Source of the DNA: Angiostrongylus vasorum
Lineage: Eukaryota > Nematoda > Chromadorea > Rhabditida > Metastrongylidae
Assembly (NCBI GenBank): GCA_018806985.1
Contig: JADANN010000302.1
Span: 2,364,001 to 2,428,000 of the forward strand
Direction of reading: 5' to 3'
Length of the DNA stretch: 64,000 nt
Positions 22,281 through 32,579 of this stretch are shown here, in pieces; positions within the stretch are counted from its first letter, which is position 1, and every line of letters begins with the position of its first letter. A program made the translations under genes and the position numbers. A model generated the notes under the pieces. The model saw only the letters and a program-made list of their open reading frames with translations. It did not search any database and was not told where the DNA came from.

Positions 22281-22454
22281 CGTTATCGTGCTGAGACACT
22301 ACCACGTTGACATAGGCAATCGATCCTTCCCTGGTCATCACCATAGGCAATGACTGACCCTTATGGATGATTATAGTGAAGCTTGCGTCTAGCGGCCTAG
22401 GTTCCTTGTACAGCGAGGACAAGTCCTCGCATAAGCTTACTTCTAGTAATACTT
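22281..22454 (-). CDS. Probable exon, possibly the N-terminal extension of the zinc-finger gene
   Basis: The acceptor is CTTCCATTCAG and the donor GATAACG|GTAAGA. 2 + 57 codons + 1 base in the only open frame, with segments LLEVSLCEDLSSLYKEPRPL, DASFTIIIHKGQSLP and VNVVVSQHDN. Its end phase fits the exon at 18608, whose leading AT would make GAT (Asp) and continue in frame to MDESY. I do not recognise the domain. A 36-base exon-like stretch just upstream (near 22540-22575) would create a stop at the junction with this acceptor, so the preceding exon is unknown. Confidence 0.55.
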
Positions 22455-22575
22455 CTGAATGGAAGTGAACTATACTTAAATTTGAGTAGTCATGCATGAC
22501 CATGAACCACCTCGCCATAACAACGCAGTAATACTTACATGAACATTCTCCATTTACCACAACGATACAAATCAC

Positions 22576-23640
22576 TGAGGAGATGAACTTCGAAAAGAAT
22601 ACCGGGAAGCAGTATATTTCCTAATCTACGTACATATGAAACCACTGACAACTGTGAAGAACGTTCCGAGAGGTGCTGACGATTATGTAAGGTAAGGACC
22701 ACGTGCGGCGCGCTTCATAACAACAAAATCGTAACGAGTGTATAACGCGAAACATTCCTGCATTTTTAATGCAACTGTTTATTCTTAAATCTATTCAAAT
22801 GACGAGACAATGGCCATTCGATGTCATACTGTCAAATGTTCAACATATTTCGCCATTACAAATAACAACGGCTTATGTAAGCTAACAAGTTAGGAATTTT
22901 ACTCGTTCGCGGTCAGCGCTTACGCTAGGCGTCTGATGTGTGATGTGATTTGTGTTCTGAATATGCGCGGATGTATGAATTCGTTTCATCTTCACATCGT
23001 CCGTTTTAGACGGCACATATTAGCCGCATCGTATAGCATCGCGTAGGTGTATCTAGAGTTCGGCCAGTTTTCACATTCAGCTCAGCACTGCTGACTCAGA
23101 GACAGAGCAGACAGCTTTCCCAGTTGTTGTAAACTACCTCAACTAAATCTATAGATAGATTGATTGAACATCAACTAATTCATCAAATGAAATTAACGAT
23201 TATTTAAATATTGATTAAACTAAACGACAATTAGTTAAGACTGAATTGAATTAACAATTAAGCGATTAATTAAACAAACGAGAGAAAAACATCATGAATT
23301 GTTGTGTAGTGTTAGAGAAAGTGCGGTACCATAAAAACCAAGTGCGCTGATATTACTACGTGTTATCTGCGAGCTGTAGGGTGGAAAACCCAAATGTAAT
23401 ATTTGGATTCGACTCGAGTATAAGGAAACAATAGATTTATTGTCTTAATTGAAAGATTTTTTTGAATTCCATTCGTTTCCTCATATCTATTGTTCACGGA
23501 AATCCTATAGCTTTATGCGTATGAGTTTGGCTCCTGCTGAAAAAATCTCGTCTTGGCTATATATGTCGCTGAATGCTGGCCAAGTGGACAAGTAGACAAT
23601 CCTTGAAACACTGTGATAGCTGTTCTATAGCGTTCACACG
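22576..23640. other. Non-coding region with an ATTA-rich cluster
   Basis: No exon is supported. 23161-23275 is unusually rich in ATTA/TAAT cores (about ten in 115 bases), a pattern seen in homeodomain-bound elements but also expected in plain AT-rich DNA. Confidence 0.35.
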
Positions 23641-24090
23641 TGGATTCGAAGAGGTAAGCTGGTCCGAGACAACTCTGCTACCAAACTCCCGACCCCCAGA
23701 GGGATAAGAGGTTTGGTGTGCCCGGTGCGGTGTCGAGACAGTATCTTGCTAATAATGAAGGTCATCAGTACTACTGAACTACCCACTTCCTTCGTAGTAT
23801 TAAAAGCTGGATTATCGAAGTATTCAAGCAGCCAATTCATATGCGGTAATCAAGCGTTGCGTTATAAAATCACCTTCCGCAAGCCATGGCTTTGTTCGAA
23901 TCGTCTCGAAAAAAGCAAACCAACTTCTGACGAAGAGTAGAGTATTGTAAGCGAACTGCATTGTTTGTCGACACATACACAGTTCGTTGACATGAAGTTT
24001 TTTGAAACATTCATTCGGACGATCCAATGCTATAACACATGGTTCTTTGTGGTGGATGAATCGATTCGGATCGGTGCTATGGCTATGCAA
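23634..24090 (-). pseudogene. Possible frameshifted coding remnant, unidentified
   Basis: Two overlapping minus-strand frames (23824-24090 with HHKEPCVIALDRPNECFKKL and ETIRTKPWLAEGDFI; then 23634-23840 with MNWLLEYFDNPAFNTTKEVG) look as though they were once continuous. No splice sites or known motif were seen. The last 70 bases (23645-23715) resemble SINE-B body sequence. Confidence 0.25.
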
Positions 24091-25279
24091 TTCGTTTAAG
24101 AAGACAGATAAAGCAATTGCTTAACGGATCAATAAGCAACCAAACTAATCGAATTGCTGATTCTTTTCATGAAAGAGTACGGTGGTTTTGTCAAATTTTA
24201 ATCTATTGAGAACAGTGAGTCGCAAAACCTCAGTAACCTGTGTCCCACATAATCCCGCCAGCGATTTCACTAATGGAATGAGAATCCGTAAATTATCCTA
24301 CATTCACCCATTTAATGTGCCAAAACTGCTCATTGGTCATCGCTCGTTTAAGGGACACCGATCACATTATACTTTTGGTATACTTTATTCCATTCATGGC
24401 AAGGATTTGGTCACGAAAAGCTCGTCGGGATCTGCCGTCGCATTGATTCATTCTTAGGTGATGGTCTTTCACATGGAAATTTCGAAATCATTCCTATCTT
24501 GGGTTACGCTACCTGGTGACGAACTCAATCAACCGCAAGTCATCGTTCAACACCCAGCAACACTACACAACCACCTTGAGGGTAATCTATTTGAAGGGTG
24601 AGGAGAACCGGTGAACAATGCAGTGGAAACATTTAGTCGGCATATTTTTTTTCCCTTTCTCTTTTAGTTAACATTCCCACCATCTCGTAACCGTATTTGT
24701 GAGATGATACTCTTGCGCTCTTACTATTGCTGTTTGAGAAGATTTAATTCAAGACGACAAATAGTATAAAGTGTGACAACTATGAAGAAATGAGAACACC
24801 TTCTTTTCTATTACAATCAGCGTCGTCAACATTGACGTCAACGGAATTGATGTGGTCCAATTTACTTTAGTGACAAACTGACTTATCAAGCTATCTCTTC
24901 TCGTTTTAATACGAAGGAAAAGCTACTGATACCTATAGTTTACCACTGTAATCTTTTATCATTTGGCTGGTTGAAGTATCGTAGCTGACTGACCTAAATG
25001 ACAATAAGACCACCTACTATTCCTCTTCATTGCTGAAACTGGTGATGAGTACGTGACGGTTAACATACATTGCCCTTACGCCAGATACAGTCACATTTTG
25101 GGTCTCACCGATGCAAATGTGACGGCTTTTTTCATCTGCTTTTTTGTCATTACGATTTCCATAGTTCATTGATCACTCGCATGTAGTATCTAGTAGGAAC
25201 TCGATTGTTAGAACGTACCCTACAAAACATACATGGTCATATGGTCCTATGTTCGTTCCTGCGCCTACCAAGCACCCAT

Positions 25280-25430
25280 CGTTCCAGGATCGGTAAATTG
25301 CCAGCAGGTAGGTACGCAAGGATAGAAGGAAAACGCACAGATTTAATACATTGGTGAGCCTATAAAGTCATTCTATAGGCCAGATATGCATTCAGTCCTC
25401 TCTACAATGCTCAATTATCATATGGACTCC
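25280..25430 (+). repeat. SINE-B fragment
   Basis: The GGATCGGTAAATTGCCAGCA and CATTCTATAGGCCAGATATG blocks correspond to the SINE-B body. Head and tail are missing. Confidence 0.5.
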
Positions 25431-26640
25431 AGCATTTCCTTTCTCTCAATAACGTACTGAGTGTGGTTGAGCGTGGTTTTCGCTGAAATCCCGAGAAAGC
25501 CGTGCCAGGTTTTCACGCAGACGGCCGTTATTGTCGATACAAGAGAGATTTGTTTTCCGACTTGAATTATTCAAAGCGTAACAGCAGCCATTTCTCTAGC
25601 AGTAATAATTCTGTGAGTCGGCTGAGCAAGCGGTAAAGGAAGATGTGTATAACTCGTCTAACATGACACACCTCCTTGCAGCTATTTTCTGTATGAACTC
25701 AAATTTACACGTATAATCTCGGCAGTGACTAGTAACGTTGTCAAGGGACCGTTAACACTAGTACGATGCACTCCAAAAATCTCGTGATAGAGATGGATGT
25801 TGAAGATGAAGAACAACCTGACAACATCAACATAAACAGGTTAACTGAAGCAGAGGTCTAAAAAATAACTAAAGATGGATATTGCATAAATTAAGGGAAT
25901 AGCAGAGCAATCATCTTTACGAATATTGTTGGGTTTGCTCGAAACATAGTGTGACTTTATCCAATATACTCAACGACTCTTAAAGATCTACCTTCAAAGA
26001 ATTCCTAAGCTATAGAAACGAATAGGACGAGTACTGTGACAGCACAAAGCAACGTGGAAAATGTTACTTATTTCATGTCGTTTAATCATTTCTAACTATC
26101 TATACCGAAATTGTCAACCCAGAAAGCTGTATCTGATGTTTAAAAACCGACTCAAAGGATTATTAATGTGAAGAAACGTTGCGACGTCCAACAACTTGAT
26201 ATCAGTTACGAAACTTGGGTGGATTCGGAAGATGTGGTCCCTGTCTCCTACGTTCCGGCAAGACTTACTCCTTCCATGAACCCACAAATAACAAATAAAT
26301 ATTGCACATATGTAGTTTCTATTGCATTAATGCGGTTTGTACACTCACTTCATATCGATTCAGTGAAAGCCCTTTAAAAAATGGATGGGAAATATATCGA
26401 TCGTAGTTGAGATTCGACCTCGAGAATTAAGCTGTACTAAGGCCAATCTTCAACGCCAGAACTTAAAAACCTACAGATTTCTTTGGTATTTGATGAATTA
26501 CAAGTGGTACCATCTTCGATCGGAACTGCTCTTGGATTCTTCATTCGTGCGTTCTACTGAAGAAGATCCGACTCGATTCAACGACGAAGACATCGATATC
26601 GAGAAGATGAACCATTGTGGACATCGACTCGGATCAATAC

Positions 26641-26680
26641 AGCTCTGAGGAAGACGAACACGTCGAAATGTTACCCGAGT
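26641..26680 (+). ncRNA. Hammerhead ribozyme-like motif
   Basis: CTGAGGA at 26645-26651, then A plus a perfect 4-bp stem II GACG-AACA-CGTC, then GAAATGTT. All fixed core bases (CUGANGA, GAA) are present, and the triplet GUU is an allowed NUH. ACTCGG (26627-26632) can pair with CCGAGT (26675-26680) as an outer stem I, but the base pairs next to the core are poor. Confidence 0.4.
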
Positions 26681-27249
26681 AAAGCCAATTTATCAACCTC
26701 CCCCAATAAAAGAACATACATCGTTCTTGGATTATTTGACCTTCGAAAAGAAACACTGTGAGAGATCTTCTTGCAGATAAAACTAGTGTCTCACGTAGAT
26801 AAGCATTGTCCCACACACAGAAAAGGAAAAGAAAAAACGCAGCTAAACGATGGAAAGAAAGAAACAAGAGCGCTGACTTCAATGTTGCCTTTGGAACTTG
26901 ATGTTGGAATGATCATTTTCGCATGTATCCACATGTAAACAGGCTCCTGATAGGAACAAAATTAATGAATAGACATTACACAGGTGCTGTTATTTGCCAT
27001 CCAGTGTTTACATGGTCCGCACTCACGGAAAAATTGTGGTCCCAGGTGATTTTCAAGCGAATACTATTTACTCTGCTTTTTGAACAGGATCTGCTTACAA
27101 AGATGTGATTCTTAACAAAGCCTTATTCTTAACTGTGTTTTTTAATTAAAATGTAGAGCCCATTCTCAGTTCTGAGGATCCTGTTGGAACGGAGCGTGGA
27201 GATCCTAAAGAGGGCACTATAAGCATTGCAACAGTCACTTAGATGTGTT

Positions 27250-27495
27250 GTATAAAGCTCTCTTGGCGATGATCAATCCCTGAGGAATGCGCCATGCATT
27301 CGACATCACTAAGCATCGTTTGGAAGTGACTAAATGCAGATCTGGCCTTCACAATGACTCGCGGTGACCTACCTACGTATTCAGCCAGTGCTGCTATCCT
27401 CCCACACAAGTCTGGTACTAATTTGCCGACCCCCGGGGAATGGAAAGCTTGGTGGCCCAGCGGCGCAGGGATCGATCCCGTGTGCATTTCAATGT
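27250..27495 (-). repeat. SINE-B (tRNA-derived)
   Basis: Tail at left (AAAGCTCTCTTGGCGATGAT), body (GGTACTAATTTGCCGACC in complement order), partial head at 27460-27495. Same orientation as the copy at 18777. Confidence 0.7.
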
Positions 27496-28120
27496 TGCAT
27501 GAAACACCTATTTTCTGGAGTTCTTTAGCATTCTTGTTGTGAAGATTGAGTGACCAGTAAGCATTTTTGCCTTGATGTCTGCTGCACCATACGAATTTCG
27601 AAGACGAATACGATAAATCATGAAATGAATCGGATATTTCTGTTGTGGTGCGAAAGAAGCCGATGACAAATTGAACGACATTCGTTACAACGTGCAAAAA
27701 TTCGATCAATAATCGTGTTGTTCGATGAACCGCAGTACAGTTCGACTAGAGCGCGATTTACACATTAAAAAAAACGAAATGATCAAGAAACAGATGATTT
27801 TTTTCTTGCTGACGATTAACTATGTATTGTAAGTAAGTTTTATTCCCTCAATTTAGATTTTGAGCGTGATTAAAAATTCCGATGCACTTTTTCTAGTACT
27901 GCGAATCACCTCTCATGAAGCGACGAGGTGAAGACTAAGACAGTATTCAAGAGAATGGAAAGACTACAGAGGATCTCTCAACCATTAGTTTTCCAAGTGT
28001 GCAAGTACAGAGATACAATGGAGTTGTGATGGTAAGCATGGCTGAGAGACAAGGTACGAGAAAGCTCCACCACAATGAATTGCGGTAACATAATTCCATC
28101 ATAAAAGGAGAATGGAGAAT
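27496..28120. other. No supported feature
   Basis: A minus-strand open stretch (27500-27709) follows on from the SINE, with no splice signals or known motif. A GATG|GTAAGC donor-like site at 28033 has no usable open exon in front of it. Confidence 0.35.
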
Positions 28121-28124
28121 CCGA

Positions 28125-28690
28125 GTGGCAGGAACGTCGACGTGTGAGCCACGTCGGCCAGCCGCAGTCCCTTTATACTGCTCGGTGTGGGCAGTTGTTG
28201 TGCTGATGTTGACCTCTTGGCACTGTTGTCTCATTGTTGCTACGTCCAATAGTATAGTCGACGCCTTGATAGACGTAATCATTGTTGTTCGGTCAAGTGC
28301 TAATATGTGCAACGTTGATGGTCGTAAAGATCGTAAACAACGTTTTCATACACATAACGCTAATGCATATGTGGCGGAGTTGGGTAGCGTAGTTGTTATT
28401 GATGCCGTAGATCAGGAATTAAGGAGCTGGTTGAGACTCCTAATCCAACGCTTTCCTCCAGACCACGTAGAAGGCCTTAACTCGGCTATCTCCAAAATTG
28501 CAAGAAGAATCTACTCGACTAGCATTCTATAATACTCATAAAGAAAATCCTGAAGCAGTAGCAGAAACAACACGCGAAATGTTCCAAGACCATTGTGGAT
28601 GTCGGATGCGAGGAAACGAATCGAATGCAATAAGTGCTGGGACCCGCACAGTATATCTGATGACGGGTTAAATAAGTGGAAAAATAAATA
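28125..28690 (+). mobile_element. Family E decayed coding repeat
   Basis: A 135-codon frame (28125-28532) ends DQELRSWLRLLIQRFPPDHV, EGLNSAISKIARRIYST. The sense then continues in shifted frames (NPEAVAETTREMFQDHCG, then ARKRIECNKCWDPHS at 28605-28655). The last part equals the peptide read without a break in the copy at 17230-17520. So this is a frameshifted repeat copy, not a host gene. A block near 28190-28250 (TGATGTTGACCTC) recurs at 57700-57720. Confidence 0.45.
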
Positions 28691-29055
28691 GATATCTATC
28701 TGGACGTATGTTGGTCCACACAGCGATACAGTCTTCGGCCACGTCTGGATAGGCATATCGGAGGTCATGTGAAATAAAGTTCTTGTAGAGAATACTGTGT
28801 TCCATTAAAAGGTACTTATTGACCGATTCGTCGACACTGACGAATTTCATTAAATCACTGTAGTCGAATGTGATTGTGTAGCAGTTAACACTACACCGAT
28901 ATGAATCACGTGACTCTATTGCTACGTTGAAATTGTACTAAAAACATAAATATTACAGCTGAACATGGAAATAATGTTCGCTATCGAACGACGTCGCTGC
29001 TACAAGTGAGCACAGTTTAGCTAATGTGTATTGGGGGGGTCGTAGTGCATTAGTG

Positions 29056-29253
29056 CTATGCTATGCCTGGTAAGAATTTCTCTTCAATAATCCAAAAGAA
29101 AACAGTTCTTACGTGCTTCCTGGGATTGTCCAAGACAAGACGGATGTTCGGATGTTGGAATGATGAAAAAAGGAGGACGAAAGAACGAACGATTCGACAA
29201 ATGACGAGCTGAAGATTGTTGAAATCGAACGAGGACATAATAATCAGCTTCAC
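29056..29253 (-). CDS. Weak candidate first exon
   Basis: ATG at 29253 opens a frame MKLIIMSSFDFNNLQLVI with a hydrophobic stretch (IVRSFVLLFSS) ending AAGCAC|GTAAGA at 29116. It lies 300 bases downstream of a TATA-like box on the same strand. No partner exon was found. Confidence 0.2.
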   Translation of the reverse strand: MKLIIMSSFDFNNLQLVICRIVRSFVLLFSSFQHPNIRLVLDNPRKHVRTVFFWIIEEKFLPGIA

Positions 29254-29479
29254 AATGACAATAGGCTATGTTTACTCAGTATAATAGCGGCAGTTTTAGA
29301 AAAATGCATTGGTTTGTACTTATGCATGACATTTGTGCTGTGCGATCAGTGTATTCATATGAATGGAAAGCAATTTGAGGCGAACATGAAACGCCAACGT
29401 CACAGTTTTCGTTGCTTTTCTTCATCGCCGACGACAGTAACGACAACATCTGGATGAGGACGTCCAACAGATGATGTTG

Positions 29480-29830
29480 AGCTTACATGACGACAATACG
29501 ATAGCGGTGGCCGACACTGTTGGCCGTATTTCGAAGCCCCATCGAATTCGCTATTTATATTCTCGGCGATGGCAGGTGAACCGGTTGCGGCGTGTTGTCA
29601 TCTCTAAATACACGAGTGTTCCTTCCGTTTGCACTCGGTGTGCGCACTCCACACCGTCACCGATGTTTCGTCGTCGTATCGTTTATGCTCTCCGACTGTC
29701 GCGCAGTGTCGCTCTCTGTCGAGCAGCGCGACAGCGCCGGCGATTGTGATTTCGAACGCAAAACCAGAAAATGCCGCAAAAAGGTCAAGTTCACATGTCC
29801 ATTGGACGGACACCTAGTCGAATGATGGTG
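29480..29830 (-). promoter_or_regulatory. GC-rich promoter-like region with TATA box
   Basis: This stretch is much richer in CG dinucleotides than its surroundings. On the minus strand it has TATAAATA at 29559-29552 in a GC-rich flank, followed about 65 bases downstream by a donor-like CGTCAT|GTAAGC. This resembles a promoter plus first exon; no transcript evidence is available. Confidence 0.3.
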
Positions 29831-31440
29831 GGCAATTCGGTGTCACCAAGCGATGATGCAAAATGATAGATTAGGAATTTAATAGGTAAGAGGTCATATT
29901 AAGGAACACGACAGCACACTGAGAACGAAAACCTGTTTGTCATAACTTGAAATGTATCCATCATTCAAAGACATCATTGCATTAGAATGAAGCGAAAATC
30001 TTCACCGTTCTATCCACCATAACCCAATTATTCTTCGTGTTCCTTTCTTTTAGTACCGTTCGCTTATGCTGTTCTAATGAAATGTGAACTAGGGCGCCTT
30101 TCATCGCGATTTCTCAGAATTTTCAGCAGTGCTTTTTCTAAGCACCAAGCTTATTCCGAGAAGTTTAAGAAAAGCGATGCTTAGCACATTTTTTGTGCTT
30201 TTCGAAGACTAATGGAGTCCTTGGTATGAGGTTCAGAGAATTGTGGAAAATTGTTTTATGGTGTTTCACTACGATTCCACTATTTGTTTTTCTTTATTTG
30301 ATAAATCTACGGGATTTATTTACGATAGGAGAGTTTTGTTCATGTTAGAAAAACGACTTAACGATACCGAATAGGTCACTAGGTTATAAGAAGAACATGA
30401 AAAAAAGCATGATATAGCGAGAAAGGGCGACCTTTTTTTTGTAGCGCGCGATATGAAGGAGGAAAAGAAAGGAGGAATTGTGAAGGTAATGATTAGATCT
30501 GGTCGAGTCTCTTGGTTCAGCAACAACAGTAGTTTTTCACTGACCAGATGTTCTGTAAATGATTTTGAACGATCATGAAGATTGCGGGAGATAAGGTAGA
30601 AGAAAACGAAACTGAACGAAAACCATAGCGTTATGTTCTTGTTCTCGTCTAACGTTGCTCCTTATTTCACTCATACCACTGCTTCTGTCTGTTTATGGCC
30701 TGCTTTTTTTCTCGCATGTTTCGCTTGCTTAGGCTGAGTATAAACTTTCAATGAAACAAAGATTTCCCATAGAAGCTGTATAAACAATGAGTATGGATTG
30801 ATTTTGAAGAGAAGAAGTACCTCAGTGTCGAAAAATTTGCACAGCTTCATCGTTCTTTGATCATCACGATGGTGTTGATATTTTTCGTTTGCTATGATTT
30901 AGCAGTAAAATTCATTCTGTCCGATATCACACAAACATTTGCCGCTATGACGATCATATCCTACTTTTTCAATCTAAGCGAATGAAACAGCAGATCAGTT
31001 AATAATTGAACCGTCACGGTTTAAAGTTCAGAGCTAAACACTGACAACTACGAAGTCATTGTTGAATACAGTATTCCAAAGTGTAAACGTCCACTCTTGA
31101 CACATATCGTTCAGCAAAAACGATTTTTGTGACAAAAACGTGATAGTGGACCGACTACGTATCGATCCGAAAAGTGAGCTATAAAAACGACATGATCTAA
31201 CCATATCATGGACGCGTCGTTTCAAATTCAGATTCGAATGCCATATTGTTTGCTATTGATGGATACTGTACTTTTTCAGCGCAATAATAAAGTATCGGTT
31301 TCGTCGGAATCAATAGTTTCCTGCAAGGCGCACAATTTTTCTCATATCATAACGCGAATTTCGTAATCTCTTCAACGATTATAAAGTATGTGAATTTGCG
31401 TTTACACCATTCTGCAGAATATTCCAAGTAAAGGTCAATT
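29831..31440. other. No recognised feature
   Basis: AT-rich sequence without supported exons, repeats or RNA. Confidence 0.4.
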
Positions 31441-31451
31441 TATAGCGAAGG

Positions 31452-31452
31452 G

Positions 31453-31511
<59 letters not shown>
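31452..31511. repeat. (GA)n microsatellite
   Basis: About 28 GA units with one AAAG interruption; complementary in sequence to the TC tract at 33113. Confidence 0.95.
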
Positions 31512-31940
31512 GGATTGGAAAATGTTAGAGAAAAAGAGGATTAGTTGTGAGTGAAAGAAGAGAAGAGCAGAGTGTAAGAATCGGAAAAATGCACAGCATC
31601 TATATTTACTGAAGCATCTATAACTGTTGTACATTTCGGTATTGAGAGAGAGAAAAACTGAATCAGAAACCAATACCTGGTTGGCTTTGTAGTAGTTGTA
31701 AAGTTTATTCTGAATTCGTGATTGTTGTTGCTGCTTTTTCCTCTATGGAGAAGGAAGGTGAAGGAAAAAAAAGGTGAGACTGACTACCGACTTGATTTCC
31801 TATGTTGCGTCCTCCATTCATCGCTGCGTTAGTGTTATTCTGCGCAGAAAAAAGTTATTTGCAATAAGGACACCGTCTTAAGAAATTCTTCGTATTCTTG
31901 TTGAGCAAACACGAGGTGTTATTTTACTCTTTAACGGACA

Positions 31941-31977
31941 AGCTGACGTTTCGGCGGATTTCGCCTTCTTCAGAGCC
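31941..31977 (-). ncRNA. Hammerhead ribozyme-like motif (intact core)
   Basis: On the minus strand: GGCT, CTGAAGA (31973-31967), stem II A-GGCG-AAATC-CGCC (4 perfect pairs), GAAACGTC (31952-31945), AGCT. GCT and AGC close stem I. The ACGT before the cleavage C is self-complementary, so stem III could form between two copies, as proposed for minimal hammerheads in Penelope-like elements. It lies 3' of the GIY-YIG endonuclease remnant at 32203-32415 and reads in the same direction. Confidence 0.6.
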
Positions 31978-32202
31978 TGGAAAGGTCAAGTTGACAGCAC
32001 TCTACTCGGCCGAACACCTCCATAACTAAACAGAGAAAACGCTAAACCAAGATTTCAATCACATTGAACACATAATGGCTTCATTGCATACTCACCGCTT
32101 CTCTGGGTCTTCCACTGAGTATTCCGCGTGGAGACCAACCGCACAGAATTCACATGGAAGCGTAATGTGCCGCTCTCATCAAAATAATAGGTTTATATAT
32201 TA

Positions 32203-32415
32203 CCCAATATCACGCGTGATAATGAGCCATTCTTTCCTGCGCTTCACTTTCGGATTTTTGGAATTAATGCAGAACGCCTCGAGAGTTTTGCGCGCTTGTG
32301 TTCTCAATTACCGTGCGAGGATCGTAACACGTACTTCAAAGTCCTCCCCATTATGTCGCTGGGTCCTATGCGCGCTTAGTGGGATAGTTGGTTTACGTTT
32401 GCCGACTAGGTGTTC
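32203..32415 (-). pseudogene. Penelope-like element, GIY-YIG endonuclease C-terminal fragment
   Basis: The minus strand reads EHLVGKRKPTIPLSAHRTQR, HNGEDFEVRVTILAR, a TAA stop (32310-32308), then ARKTLEAFCINSKNPKVKRR and KEWLIITRDIG. The order EHL-GK-PL-HR-H-FEV-V-ILA-ARKTLEA-KNP-RKE is the conserved C-terminal endonuclease region of Penelope-like retroelements. The reverse transcriptase upstream was not found, so this is a 5'-truncated, dead copy. Confidence 0.75.
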
Positions 32416-32522
32416 TTTTTATGCGGATCAACCATCTTAAGATAAACAACATATGATTGGTGACTCATCAACCATATGCGACTATAATCAGCTGTTCTAA
32501 TCTTCCTCATTGGAAGTCACGA

Positions 32523-32571
32523 ACAACGGCTCTGAAGAAGGCGTTACTGCCGAAACGTCAGCTAGTGTTGT
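32523..32571 (+). ncRNA. Hammerhead ribozyme-like motif (intact core)
   Basis: CTGAAGA 32532-32538, stem II A-GGC-GTTACT-GCC (32540-32551), GAAACGTC 32552-32559. Stem I: GCT (32529-32531) pairs AGC (32560-32562), and after a small internal loop ACAAC (32523-32527) pairs GTTGT (32567-32571). All invariant core bases are present. This is the best-folding copy in the window. Confidence 0.6.
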
Positions 32572-32579
32572 ATCGTATG

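Larger units (their letters stand above)
24091..27245. other. Repeat-poor region without supported genes
   Basis: It contains a diverged SINE-B body at about 25280-25430 (TAGGCCAGATATGCATTCAG) and a hammerhead-like motif at 26645. The open frames here are short and lack splice context. Confidence 0.35.
31935..32575 (-). mobile_element. Penelope-like retroelement fragment with inverted hammerhead-bearing ends
   Basis: A 640-bp unit: hammerhead-like motif on the minus strand at its left end, a minus-strand GIY-YIG remnant inside, and an inverted, plus-strand hammerhead-like motif at its right end. The ends share AGCTGACGTTTCGGC and CGCCTTCTTCAGAGCC when one is reverse-complemented. Inverted partial terminal copies are a known feature of Penelope-like insertions. 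Confidence 0.6.

Noticed and set aside
22540..22575. 36-base exon between CTCCTCAG and GTAAGT
   Set aside because: Good splice signals, but joining it to the 22454 acceptor creates TAA at the junction unless a rarer AAG acceptor is used.
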